Below, in pieces: positions 40,290 through 48,901 of a stretch of DNA of 64,000 nucleotides. Under the pieces are notes generated by a model, which did not search any database, was not told where the DNA came from, and worked only from the letters and a program-made list of their open reading frames with translations. The stretch is taken from contig NZ_JNZY01000041.1 in assembly GCF_000717655.1 (NCBI RefSeq), forward strand, positions 1 through 64,000. The letters run 5' to 3'. The first letter of the stretch is position 1, and each line of letters opens with the position of its first letter. Both the position numbers and the translations under genes were made by a program. Origin of the DNA: Streptomyces katrae. GTDB lineage: Bacteria > Actinomycetota > Actinomycetes > Streptomycetales > Streptomycetaceae.

Positions 40290-40769
40290 GTGAACCGACT
40301 TCGACTGCCCGGCCTGCCCGGATGGCTCGGGCGTGTGCAGAAGCGTGCCGCAGGGCTCCGCGGGCGTCGAGCGCGGCTCCAGGCCCAGCGGGACGCTGAG
40401 GATGCCGCAGAGCGGGAGGACTCGGTTCCTCCGGAGATGCGACCCGGTGACGGTGCCGGCGCGCGGAACCCCGCGGCGGCAGGTGCCCTGGGGGGCGGGT
40501 GGCCGCCGAGCCGGTTGGCGGTTCCTGGTGCTCGCCGCCACCGTCTGGGTACTGATGCGGGTTACCCGCTGGCCGTGGTCTTGGCCGTTGCCACGGGCGG
40601 CACCGTCGCCGGAATCGACGGGGCCGTCGTGGCGGTCCCGCTCGTCGCGGTGGGCAACACGGTGGTCGGATACCTCCGCGCCCGCCCCGGCGCGAGCGCG
40701 ACGGACGCGGCACCGGTTGCTCCGGCCCGGGAGCAGCCGGCGAACGCGGAGGACGACACGGACCGGTGA
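40290..40769 (+). pseudogene. AI-2E family transporter with the membrane core deleted
   Basis: The GTG start at 40290 follows GGAGG. The N-terminus (LPGWLGRVQKRAAGLRGRRA) is a typical cytoplasmic head of Streptomyces AI-2E-type transporters. In another frame AGWRFLVLAATVWVLMRV (about 40510-40560) is their first helix. Directly after it, back in the first frame, comes YPLAVVLAVATGGTVAGIDG and AVVAVPLVAVGNTVVGYLRA, the extreme C-terminus. So a frameshift and an internal deletion of roughly 200 codons have removed the membrane core. The ORF is open, so a short soluble protein could still be made. Confidence 0.72.
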
Positions 40770-41028
40770 GCACCGGTACGGCCGGTGTCCGGGTTGGCGC
40801 CTCACCGACCCTCGCCGTCTCCCTAAAGTCCCGCCTCTGGAACACATCCGGCGGCGGCCGGAGACAGCAGCGACACCCGGCCGAGCGGACGCGAGTGCCG
40901 GTGGCCGCCTCCCGCGTCCCTGTGCGCGTCTTCGGACCAGCCGGTAGCGTTGATTGCGTGCGTTCCGCCCACACCGCCACGGCATCGACCGGTGGGGCAG
41001 CCGTTGATCGGCAGAGGAACGGGATCAC

Positions 41029-41349
41029 ATGGCAGAGCACAGCTTCCCTCCCGGGGCGCCGGTTGCAGGGGCCGCTCTGGTCCTGGTGGACCTCGGCCCG
41101 GCGCCGGCGGGCCCCGCGCCACGGCATACGGATACCACCGGGCTTGGCACGGCCGCCGCGTCACGCTTCGTGCCGGGTCCCTACGTGCTGGTCGCCAAGG
41201 CGATCCCACCCGTCGACGTCCCGGCTGCGATCGAGGAACTCGGCCGCGGACGTCCGGAGCGCTTCGTCCGCGCCCGCGCCGCCGGCTCGGTGCAGGTCAT
41301 CGGCCAGCCCGCCCACGGTCTGACGAATTCGGTGATCACTCCGAAGTGA
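41029..41349 (+). CDS. Hypothetical protein
   Basis: 106 aa. Weak N-terminal half (Pro/Ala-rich) and a better-ordered C-terminal part (FVPGPYVLVAKAIPPVDVPA, then AIEELGRGRPERFVRARAAG). AGAGGAA lies nine bases before the ATG. It is 64 bases before the serine hydrolase. No family recognised; it may not be a real gene. Confidence 0.42.
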   Translation: MAEHSFPPGAPVAGAALVLVDLGPAPAGPAPRHTDTTGLGTAAASRFVPGPYVLVAKAIPPVDVPAAIEELGRGRPERFVRARAAGSVQVIGQPAHGLTNSVITPK

Positions 41350-41413
41350 CCTCAAGCCCCGAAGTTCGACATCGTTCCCTGAGCCTCCACCCCAGAGGAA
41401 GAAGGTGGTGTCC

Positions 41414-42511
41414 GTGAATCGGATGGCGTCGTTGTGCACCGCCGGGGGCGCCATGGTGTTGGTCGTACTGACCGCTGTCGCAAGCCCCCGGGCGTACGCG
41501 ACCGGCGATGACCGCGAGAAGCGCAGCGCAGATGTACTCCAGGAGCTGGTGCCTTCTCCTGACGGCCCGGGCTGTGCGGCAGCTGTCGGCACACGGGGAA
41601 GCGTGGTCTGGGAGGCGGGGAGAGGGAAAGCCGATCTGACCTCAGGGCGCGCCATCACCTCGAAGACGGTCTTCGACATGGCATCCAACTCGAAGCAATT
41701 CACCGCGGACGCCGTCCTTCTGTTGGCCGGGCGACACCGACTCGCCCTGAACGGCCCCCTGTCGGACTTCCTCGACAACCCGCCCGCATGGACGCGGAAC
41801 GTCACGGTGGGCGACCTGATGCGTCACACCACTGGTATCACCGACTACCAGGATCTGCTGGAGGCCAAGGGCATCAAGCTGACGGATCCGGCCGGCCAGA
41901 AGGAAGCGATCGCGGCCATCCTCGCCTCACAGCCGGAAGATCCGCCAGGCAAGCGTTTCTCCTACTCCAACTCCAACTACGTCCTCCTGGCACATGTCGT
42001 CGAGAGGGTCACCGGCAAGCCGTTCCCGGCCTTCCTCCAACAGGAATTCTTCACGCCCCTGCACCTGCGCATGACTTTGTCCCCTGCGGTGGACGTTCCC
42101 GGCAAGGCGAAGTCGTACGACGAGAAGGACGGCTCCTTCACCTCCAATTCATCCCCCTGGAGACAGTACGGAGACGGATCCGTCCAGACCACCCCTGGAG
42201 AGTTCGTCCGCTGGGCCGACAATTACCGCACTGGTCGCATCGGTGGCACGGAACTGCTCGCCGGGGTGACGCAGGGAGCGGTGAGTGTGGGCGACGTCCT
42301 GCGCCCGCGCGGCATCGAAGAAGGGCGCTACGGGGCCGGAATCCTGCTTCTCCCCGACAACAGCCTGGTGCATCGCGGCGACTGGGAGGGGTTTCACAGC
42401 ACCTTCAAGGTCAGCCCGGACCGGAACACTGCCGTCACCGTCGTGTGCAACGTGGATTCACCCGATAACTTCCGTGCGGCCAACCAACTGCTGGACATCT
42501 GGACCAAATGA
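41414..42511 (+). CDS. Secreted beta-lactamase-family serine hydrolase
   Basis: 365 aa. Signal peptide (MASLCTAGGAMVLVVLTAVA, cut near AYA about residue 29). Penicillin-binding-like SxxK motif SNSK at 91-94, second motif YSN at 184-186 (GKRFSYSNSNYVLLAHVVER), and a C-terminal GFHSTFK in the place of the third motif. These proteins act as D-Ala carboxypeptidases, esterases or peptidases outside the cell. A beta-lactam resistance role cannot be claimed. GTG 41414 lies about nine bases after GAGGAAGAAGG; an in-frame GTG at 41405 is too close to it. Confidence 0.87.
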   Translation: MNRMASLCTAGGAMVLVVLTAVASPRAYATGDDREKRSADVLQELVPSPDGPGCAAAVGTRGSVVWEAGRGKADLTSGRAITSKTVFDMASNSKQFTADAVLLLAGRHRLALNGPLSDFLDNPPAWTRNVTVGDLMRHTTGITDYQDLLEAKGIKLTDPAGQKEAIAAILASQPEDPPGKRFSYSNSNYVLLAHVVERVTGKPFPAFLQQEFFTPLHLRMTLSPAVDVPGKAKSYDEKDGSFTSNSSPWRQYGDGSVQTTPGEFVRWADNYRTGRIGGTELLAGVTQGAVSVGDVLRPRGIEEGRYGAGILLLPDNSLVHRGDWEGFHSTFKVSPDRNTAVTVVCNVDSPDNFRAANQLLDIWTK

Positions 42512-43061
42512 CGCGTCGGGGCCGTCCTGCCCTCCTACGGCTCCGGAGCAGCGTCGTCCCTGGCGGACAGGGGAGACGAGCGCCGGCGGCGCTCAGCCCC
42601 GAGGCGACGAGACAGGGGACGCCCCATCCGCCCGGGCGAGCCACAGCGCCGGCACACCGCCGGCGCACAGATCCAGGTGGCACTGCCGGTCCAGCCTTCC
42701 CGGCTCGGTCCCCGGAGCGAAGCCGGGGAGGGCCGGTGATACGGCTCCGCGCGCGGGCGCGGGGCCGTATCTCAAGTTGTGCGTCTCGTACGTGGACCAA
42801 GTCATCCCGGCGCTGAAGAGGACGGCCACCCTCCACTCGGCGAACTGACGACGCAAGGGCGGCGGCCCGTGAGACCACACCGCTGCGAGGGAGAGCCGTT
42901 CGGCCGCGACACCGACGTCCCGGGGGGGCACGAGGATCGCCCCATGCCCGTCCCACTCGACAACTCGTCGTATCTGCATGGCAATTAAAGGGCCGCCTGT
43001 CGATTGTGGCATACGTCACGCGGGGTGAGAGTGAGCGCCCTCACGACAGGAACGAGGATCT
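42512..43061. other. Long region between the serine hydrolase and the permease
   Basis: About 550 bases. It holds one weak candidate gene on the minus strand (42593-42979, listed). Close to the permease start, GTGAGCGCCCTCAC at 43031-43044 is a 5-bp inverted repeat that might be an operator; the evidence is thin. Confidence 0.4.
42593..42979 (-). CDS. Doubtful hypothetical protein
   Basis: 128 codons from ATG 42979 with G/C-rich third positions. The reading has a plausible beginning (MQIRRVVEWDGHGAILVPPR) and a middle with FSAGMTWSTYETHNLRY, but no ribosome site and no recognised family. It converges on the serine hydrolase gene. Confidence 0.28.
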   Translation of the reverse strand: MQIRRVVEWDGHGAILVPPRDVGVAAERLSLAAVWSHGPPPLRRQFAEWRVAVLFSAGMTWSTYETHNLRYGPAPARGAVSPALPGFAPGTEPGRLDRQCHLDLCAGGVPALWLARADGASPVSSPRG

Positions 43062-44594
43062 ATGAGCACGGATACCGGCACGGGCGGCGACGCACCCCAG
43101 GTGCAACGGCTCAAAGCCAATTCGGTGGGCCTGGTGGGCGTCGTCTTCATGGCCGTGGCCACCGCCGCCCCCATCACCGCGATGACCGGGAACCTCCCCA
43201 TCGCCGTGGGCTTCGGCAATGGGACCGGCGCCCCCGCCGGCTACCTCTTCGCGACCGCGGTGCTGACCGTCTTCGCCGTCGGCTACGTCGCCATGGCCAA
43301 GCGGATCACCGCGGCCGGCGCCTTCTACGGGTACATCTCACACGGCCTCGGCCGGATCGCCGGCATGGCCTCCGGCATGCTCGCGGTCCTCGCCTATATC
43401 GTCTTCGAGGCCTCGATCGTCGGTGTCTTCTCCTACTTCGCCAAGACCACCGTCCACGACCAACTCGGCATCGACCTGCCCTGGATCGTCTACGCAGCCG
43501 CCATGCTGGCGGCCACCGCCATCCTCGCGCATTTCGACATCAACCTCACTGCCAAGGCGCTGGGGGTGATGCTCGTCGCCGAGATCGCCGTCCTGTTCGC
43601 CGTCGCAACCGCCGTTCTGGTCGCGGGCGGCGGCCCGGACGCGATCCCTCTCGAGCCCGTGAACCCGAAGAACGCCTTCACCGGCACCTCCGCCGGACTC
43701 GGGCTCTTCTTCGCGTTCTGGTCCTGGGTCGGCTTCGAATCCACCGCCATGTACGGGGAGGAGTCCCGCGACCCGAAGCGGGTCATCCCCAAGGCCACCC
43801 TGATCTCGGTCATCGGCGTCGGCCTCTTCTACATCTACGTCTCCTGGATGACCATCGCCGGTAACGGCCTGGCCGAGTCGGTGGAGCTCTCCGCCTCCGC
43901 GAGCCCGCTCGACCTGTTCTTCGCGCCCACCCGGACCTTCATCGGCGGATGGGCCGTGGACGCCTTCCAATGGCTGCTGCTCACCGGCTCCTTCGCCTGC
44001 GGCATGGCCTTCCACCAGTGCGCCGCCCGCTACCTCTACGCCATCGGCCGCGAGGGCTTCCTGCACCCGGGCCTGGGCCGTACGCACGTCAAGCACGGGT
44101 CCCCGTACGTCTCCTCCATGATGCAGACAGCCATTGCCACTGGCCTGGTCGCACTGTTCTGGCTGACCGGACAGGACCCGTACATCCACCTGTACACGCT
44201 GCTCGCGATCCTCGGCACGATGGCGATCCTCATCGTCCAGACCCTGTGCTCATTCGCCGTGATCGGCTACTTCCGCAAGAACCACCCCGAGGACCGGCAC
44301 TGGTTCCGCACCTTCACGGCTCCGCTGGCCGGCGGCATCGCCATGGCCGCCGTGGTCGTCCTGCTGCTGGTCAACATGCGGACGGCGGCCGGGCTGGCCG
44401 CCGACTCGTTCTTCTTCACGCTGATCCCTTGGATCGTCGGGGCCGTCTTCTTCGGCGGCCTCGGACTCGGCCTGTGGCTCAAGTACAAGGCCCCCGAGCG
44501 CTACGCGATCATCGGCCGCGTCGTCCTGGAGGACGCGGCCGAACGCACCGACGAGCTCACCGGCACCCCCACCCCCTCCGCCGCGAACATCTGA
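43062..44594 (+). CDS. APC-superfamily amino acid/amine permease
   Basis: 510 aa, about twelve membrane helices. N-terminal APC signature: LVGVVFMAVATAAPITAMTG and NLPIAVGFGNGTGAPAGYLF; helix 6 region FFAFWSWVGFESTAMYGEES. The cytoplasmic C-terminus is short. AGGAACGAGGATCT precedes ATG 43062. The flavin amine oxidase starts 15 bases downstream, so uptake and oxidation of an amine are probably coupled. Confidence 0.92.
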   Translation: MSTDTGTGGDAPQVQRLKANSVGLVGVVFMAVATAAPITAMTGNLPIAVGFGNGTGAPAGYLFATAVLTVFAVGYVAMAKRITAAGAFYGYISHGLGRIAGMASGMLAVLAYIVFEASIVGVFSYFAKTTVHDQLGIDLPWIVYAAAMLAATAILAHFDINLTAKALGVMLVAEIAVLFAVATAVLVAGGGPDAIPLEPVNPKNAFTGTSAGLGLFFAFWSWVGFESTAMYGEESRDPKRVIPKATLISVIGVGLFYIYVSWMTIAGNGLAESVELSASASPLDLFFAPTRTFIGGWAVDAFQWLLLTGSFACGMAFHQCAARYLYAIGREGFLHPGLGRTHVKHGSPYVSSMMQTAIATGLVALFWLTGQDPYIHLYTLLAILGTMAILIVQTLCSFAVIGYFRKNHPEDRHWFRTFTAPLAGGIAMAAVVVLLLVNMRTAAGLAADSFFFTLIPWIVGAVFFGGLGLGLWLKYKAPERYAIIGRVVLEDAAERTDELTGTPTPSAANI

Positions 44595-44609
44595 CGAGGA
44601 GCCACGAAC

Positions 44610-46247
44610 ATGGCCCGTACGCCACTGATGCACGAGCTCCGTCGGCTCGCCGCCGAACACGCCGCCGCCCGCCGGCTCGGCCTGCCCGTCGCCGAGGTTC
44701 GCGGCTCCACCCGCCGCCAGCTCCTCGGCCGGGCCGCCGTCCTCGGGCTCGGCGCCGCCGTCGCCTCGGCGGCGGGAGCCTCCGCGAGCGCCCGTGCTGT
44801 GGCGGCCCCGCCCGAGAAGAAGCCCGTCACACCCGCCCGCGTGGCCGTGGTGGGCGCCGGGATCTCGGGGCTGACCGCTGCCCTCACCCTCAAGGACGCG
44901 GGCGTCGCCTGCACGCTCTACGAAGCCGATCCGAGCCGTGTCGGAGGCCGGATGTGGAGCCAGCGCTCCCTGTGGGCGTACGGGCAGACCTCCGAGATCG
45001 GCGGCGAGCTGATCGACACCAGCCACAAGAAGATCCTGGAACTGTGCCGCCGCTTCAACCTGCCCGTCGAGGACTTCCTCGGCGGCGGGCCGAACGGCGC
45101 CGAGGAAATCCTCCGGTTCAACGGGGTCTACTATGCGCGCACCCAGGCCGACGAGGACTTCAAGGCCGTCTACCAAGCGCTGCACCGGGACCTCCAGGCG
45201 GCTGGCGAAGTCTCTTGGAACTCTTCGACCCCGGCGGGGACCGCGCTCGACAACATGACCCTGTACGAGTGGATCGAGACCCGGATCCCGGGCGGGCACG
45301 GCTCACAGCTGGGCCGCTTCATCGATGTGGCGTACAACGTCGAGTACGGGGCCGACACCGACCAGCAGTCGGCGTTGGCGCTCGTCCTGCTGATGGGCTA
45401 CCAGCCCAACCCGGGCAACTTCAACGTCTGGGGCCTGTCCAACGAGCGCTACCACATCACTGGCGGCAACGACCAGCTGCCGAACGCCATGGCCCAGGCC
45501 CTGCCCGCCGGATCGCTCGTCATGGGCCGCGAGCTGGTCGCCGTACGCGTCTCCGCCGACGGCACCCAGACGCTGACCTTCAACGACGCGGGCGCCACCC
45601 GCACGGTCGTGGCCGATCACACCGTCCTGTGCCTGCCGCTGCCGATCCTCCAGCAGATCGACATCACCGCGGCCGGCTTCGACCCGTTGATGAAGAACTT
45701 GCTGCGCGACGCCCGCATGGGCCACTGCACCAAGCTCAACATGCAGTTCACCAGTCGCCCTTGGCGCGGCACCGGCCCCTGGCCAGGAGTCTCCGCGGGC
45801 GACTGTTTCACCGACAGCGATGTCCAGCAGACCTGGGACACCACCAGGGTCCAGCCGGGCAACGGGGGCATCCTCCTCCAGTACGGTGGCGGAAGCCTGG
45901 CCGGCTCGCTCACCCCCGGCAGCCCCTTCGCCACCGATTCCGACCCCTACGTACGCGCCCTCGCGGGCCGGATGCTCACCGGGATCGACTCCTTCTTCCC
46001 CGGCACCAAGGCGGCCTGGACCGGTCGGGCACAGCTGTCTGCCTGGCACCGCAACCCGTACTCGCTCGGCGCGTACTCGTTCTGGCCGACCGGCTACCTG
46101 CACAAGTACGCCAAGTACGAGGGCACCGCGCAGGGCCGGATCCACATCGGCGGCGAGCACTGCAGCTACGACTTCCAGGGCTTCATGGAAGGCGGGGCGA
46201 CCGAGGGGGAGCGGGCGGCCAAGGAAGTGATCGCCGCCCTGACCTGA
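44610..46247 (+). CDS. Tat-exported flavin-containing monoamine oxidase
   Basis: 545 aa. Twin-arginine region STRRQLLGRAAVLGLGAAVA at about 33-52 points to Tat export. FAD-binding VAVVGAGISGLTAALTL at 78-95, EADPSRVGGRMWS, IGGELIDTSH. C-terminal FAD contact IHIGGEHCSYDFQGFMEGG. It would oxidise a primary or secondary amine to the aldehyde with H2O2. If it is exported with FAD bound, the permease in the same operon would import a product or substrate; which is inference. Aldehydes so made could feed the PaoABC-type enzyme 11 kb away, also only a suggestion. Confidence 0.9.
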   Translation: MARTPLMHELRRLAAEHAAARRLGLPVAEVRGSTRRQLLGRAAVLGLGAAVASAAGASASARAVAAPPEKKPVTPARVAVVGAGISGLTAALTLKDAGVACTLYEADPSRVGGRMWSQRSLWAYGQTSEIGGELIDTSHKKILELCRRFNLPVEDFLGGGPNGAEEILRFNGVYYARTQADEDFKAVYQALHRDLQAAGEVSWNSSTPAGTALDNMTLYEWIETRIPGGHGSQLGRFIDVAYNVEYGADTDQQSALALVLLMGYQPNPGNFNVWGLSNERYHITGGNDQLPNAMAQALPAGSLVMGRELVAVRVSADGTQTLTFNDAGATRTVVADHTVLCLPLPILQQIDITAAGFDPLMKNLLRDARMGHCTKLNMQFTSRPWRGTGPWPGVSAGDCFTDSDVQQTWDTTRVQPGNGGILLQYGGGSLAGSLTPGSPFATDSDPYVRALAGRMLTGIDSFFPGTKAAWTGRAQLSAWHRNPYSLGAYSFWPTGYLHKYAKYEGTAQGRIHIGGEHCSYDFQGFMEGGATEGERAAKEVIAALT

Positions 46248-46577
46248 CCTGCTGTCACCCGGCAGACCGGCAGGGACGGGCGGTACGGGCGGTACGGGCG
46301 GTACGGGCGGCCTCGGTCTGGGCAGGTCCTGCGGTGAGCACTGGTGTGGCTGGGGCCGGGCAGTCGCGAGACCGCCGAAACTCGCCGAGACCGCCCACAG
46401 CCACCTGGCCGCCCTCACCCTGCCGACCTCATCCCGCGGCCGCGCCCGAGCAGGGAGGCTCGAGCGTCTCGACCCTCGTGAGGGGCCGGAGGGGGAGCAG
46501 ACTGTGGCGGGGTTCAACGGTGATCGGCAGGGTAGGCGACGGCCACCTGATGGATCCGCTGGCGAAAGGCAACCCCC
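46248..46577. other. Intergenic region with a nonamer repeat
   Basis: 330 bases between the amine oxidase and the DUF5133 gene. Holds the tandem repeat at 46276-46310; otherwise nothing supported. Confidence 0.45.
46276..46310. repeat. Tandem 9-bp repeat, nearly four copies
   Basis: Three exact copies of ACGGGCGGT (46276-46302) followed by a fourth lacking its last base (46303-46310). It lies about 30 bases after the amine oxidase stop. Non-coding as far as I can see; copy number may vary between strains. Confidence 0.85.
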
Positions 46578-46808
46578 ATGTTGATGGCTCACCCGGCCGT
46601 GCTCCCCGGCCTCGTCGACCGCTATTGGGCGCTGTCCGTACTCGATGCCGCGGAAGGCGACTCGCCCGTGCGCAAGGAGATCGAGGCCGTCGAGCGCGCC
46701 CTGTGCGTGGCCACCGGTACGACGGACGTGCACGCCGCCCTGATCGCGGCCCGCCACCATTTGCCGGGCACGGGCACCCTCGATGACTCAGTGCTCGCCT
46801 CCGGCTGA
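46578..46808 (+). CDS. DUF5133 domain protein
   Basis: 76 aa, the stand-alone DUF5133 form. MLMAHPAVLPGLVDRYWALS and ERALCVATGTTDVHAALIAA are typical of the family, which is common in Streptomyces and has no known function. ATG 46578. The related C-terminal domain occurs in the genes at 4825 and 61692. Confidence 0.8.
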   Translation: MLMAHPAVLPGLVDRYWALSVLDAAEGDSPVRKEIEAVERALCVATGTTDVHAALIAARHHLPGTGTLDDSVLASG

Positions 46809-47020
46809 CTGCGTTCAGCCGTGAGCCGGTGCTACGGGCCGTCACGAAGACGGAGGCAGGACGGGATGCGGGGATCCTCGGGCACACCCCAGTCTGAGGG
46901 CGGACGGTTTGGCGTGGACCGGCTCCGGACGGCGCCGCCCAGGCCGTGGGCGCCCGCTTGAGGTCACCCGCTCGGCTGCGAAGGCGTGCCGATGCCGTCG
47001 GTGCGACAGAGGCTGAAGCC

Positions 47021-47143
47021 ATGTCCGCCGATCTGATCACGGCTGCCCGCTCCTACGCCCGGCCGCACCTGGTAGGGGCTGAGCGGGGTGATCCCAGGCT
47101 GACCGGAAACGGCCGTGCGGCGACCATAGGAGCGGAGCGGTGA
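47021..47143 (+). CDS. 40-codon ORF coupled to the ATP-grasp ligase
   Basis: ATG at 47021, with GAGG about nine bases upstream. The peptide begins MSADLITAARSYARPHLVGA and ends in TIGAER. Its TGA (47141-47143) overlaps the GTG start of the ATP-grasp gene (47140) by four bases, as in tightly coupled gene pairs. ATP-grasp enzymes of the pheganomycin type ligate peptides, and their substrates can be ribosomal, so this might be a substrate or leader. It could also be a chance ORF: it has no family match known to me and no clear core motif. Confidence 0.4.
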   Translation: MSADLITAARSYARPHLVGAERGDPRLTGNGRAATIGAER

Positions 47144-48420
47144 CTGAGACGGGCCCGATCGTTGTTTTCGCGAACTTCCTCTCGGACTTGGCGGTGGATC
47201 TCAACGAGGGGCAGATCCTGATGCAGTGGGCCCAGCAGGCGCCGCGGAAGGCATGGCTGCTCCGACCGGGGGACGTACTGGTCACTCCCGTGCCCCTGAG
47301 CCGGGAGTTCTTGCGTTACGTGTACGGCCTGACAGGGGTTTCCCAGGAAACGGTGGCGGTCGTCGAGGTGCCCCCTGCCGGCGCCGTCCCGCTGGCGCGG
47401 GCGGTGCGCGAGGCCGGACTCGTCGAGCACGTCCGGGCACTCGCCGGAGACCGGGGTGCGGCGTTGCTGCCGACGGCCTTGGACGCGTCGGCGATCGAGT
47501 TCGCCCGGGAGGTCGGCCTCGCGGTCCACCCGTATCCCACCGTCGAGGCCGCCGAGGCCGCACTGAAGATGACCATGCTGCTCAACACGAAGACCGGATT
47601 CCGCGAAACGGCCGGGCAACTGGGCATGCGGCTGCCGACGGGACGGGTGTGCCGACGCCTGGAGACCGAAGGCGTGGCCCGCGAGCTCCTGCGGGACCAC
47701 GAGCGCGTAGTGGTGAAGCCCGATCGCTCGGCGGGAGGGCACGGGATGCGCTTCGTGTCCCGTGACGACCTGAGCAGCGGGGCGGTCCTGGCGCTCGAGA
47801 CCGTCGGCGGACCCGAGGGCATGTGGGTGGTGGAGGAGTGCCTCGAGGTGGCCGCATCGGTCAGCATCCAGCTGGAGGCCACCACCTCCGGGGTACACGC
47901 GCTTTTCAGCGGAGCGATGCGTACAGCTCAGGGCTCCTTCACGGGGTACGCTTCCCCGCTGCCGCCGTCCTTCGCACATGTGGCCGACGAGTTGGAGGAG
48001 TGGGGGGCGGCCCTGGGGCGCTACCTGGCCGAGCACGGCTACGCGGGTCCTTTCGGACTCGACGCGCTGGTGGACGCGGGCGGCGCCGCGTACGCGAGTG
48101 AAAGCAACATCCGCCGTACCGCCACCACCACACCGCACACCATGGTCACCCGGTTGACCGCGGGATCGGCCAACCCGGTCCCGGCATGGTCGGTGTCGAA
48201 GGGCCGGACGCGGAGCCCCATGGGCTTCGAAGGAGCCCTTGCCCGGTTGCGCGCATCCCGCCTTGCGTTCGATCCGGAGCGTGGCGAGGGCGTGGTCCTC
48301 TACGCGGACGCGCCGCCCGACGGCCACTCCTGGCGGTACGCGGTGATCGCCAGGAGCGCTGGATCCGTGGAGGAACACGAAGCCGCGTTGGCTGAGGCCT
48401 TCCAGTTCGAGGGTGGTTGA
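47140..48420 (+). CDS. PGM1-like ATP-grasp peptide ligase (pre-ATP-grasp domain)
   Basis: 426 aa. The N-terminal part (about 1-130) looks like the pre-ATP-grasp domain; then MTMLLNTKTGFRETAGQLGM, VVVKPDRSAGGHGMRFVS (ATP-binding loop), GMWVVEECL, and the metal-binding end SESNIRRTATTTPHTMVTRL with the GGHGM type glycine loop. A C-terminal domain of about 80 residues follows. The layout matches PGM1-type ligases that join an amino acid to a peptide. It could act in a small biosynthetic pathway, but no other biosynthetic gene lies adjacent. GTG 47140 follows AGGAGCGGAG. Confidence 0.7.
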   Translation: MTETGPIVVFANFLSDLAVDLNEGQILMQWAQQAPRKAWLLRPGDVLVTPVPLSREFLRYVYGLTGVSQETVAVVEVPPAGAVPLARAVREAGLVEHVRALAGDRGAALLPTALDASAIEFAREVGLAVHPYPTVEAAEAALKMTMLLNTKTGFRETAGQLGMRLPTGRVCRRLETEGVARELLRDHERVVVKPDRSAGGHGMRFVSRDDLSSGAVLALETVGGPEGMWVVEECLEVAASVSIQLEATTSGVHALFSGAMRTAQGSFTGYASPLPPSFAHVADELEEWGAALGRYLAEHGYAGPFGLDALVDAGGAAYASESNIRRTATTTPHTMVTRLTAGSANPVPAWSVSKGRTRSPMGFEGALARLRASRLAFDPERGEGVVLYADAPPDGHSWRYAVIARSAGSVEEHEAALAEAFQFEGG

Positions 48421-48512
48421 ACGTCATCGCGCGGGAACGCGATCAGGCCGGGACGACCGCCGAAGGGAGCGCCGCCGCCATGCAGTGTCAGAACTGCGCT
48501 GTCGTCGTACGG

Positions 48513-48674
48513 CTACCAGCGATACCAGCGGCCGCTACCGCCCTTCGGCCGGGCGACGAAACCGATCAGCCACAGGATCAGGACCGCGATAGCCACCCAC
48601 CAGAGAATCTTCACCGCGAAACCCGCGCCGAAGAGGATCAGGACGAGGAGCAGAACGAGAAGCAGGGGAACCAT
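48513..48674 (-). CDS. Small hydrophobic membrane protein
   Basis: 53 aa. Two helices (VPLLLVLLLVLILFGAGFAV and WWVAIAVLILWLIGFVA) and a basic tail (RPKGGSGRWYRW). Strong GGAGG lies upstream of ATG 48674. This kind of small hydrophobic protein is common in Streptomyces; function unknown. It converges on the ATP-grasp gene. Confidence 0.75.
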   Translation of the reverse strand: MVPLLLVLLLVLILFGAGFAVKILWWVAIAVLILWLIGFVARPKGGSGRWYRW

Positions 48675-48901
48675 GGTTATCAACCTCCGAAGCCTCACCT
48701 GCCCGACGGCAACACGGACATGTATTCGATCAGGTGATCCTCCATGGAGCGGCGGATTGGATGGTGGACTGCGGCGAGGACACCATCGATCGCCGTCCGC
48801 AGGGCCGCCTCGGCCGGGGCCTCCGCCGGGGCGGGTGTTGGGGCGACGACGGGGTAAGCGCGTCACGACCACGGCATAAGCGCCTCAAGGAGGAGGGTCC
48901 C

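Noticed and set aside
41414..42511. Beta-lactam resistance gene
   Set aside because: Motifs are those of the broad penicillin-binding-like hydrolase family; nothing specific to beta-lactamases such as the usual KTG triad is visible.
43031..43044. GTGAG-CGCC-CTCAC as a GntR-type operator before the permease
   Set aside because: Only five base pairs per arm and no regulator gene beside it; too weak to list as a site.
46276..46310. The nonamer array as a possible CRISPR or origin iteron
   Set aside because: Units are contiguous without spacers, and there are no cas, rep or par genes nearby.
46578..48420. DUF5133 gene and ATP-grasp ligase as a biosynthetic gene cluster
   Set aside because: No further tailoring, transport or regulatory genes belong to it; only the tiny ORF-ligase coupling is supported.
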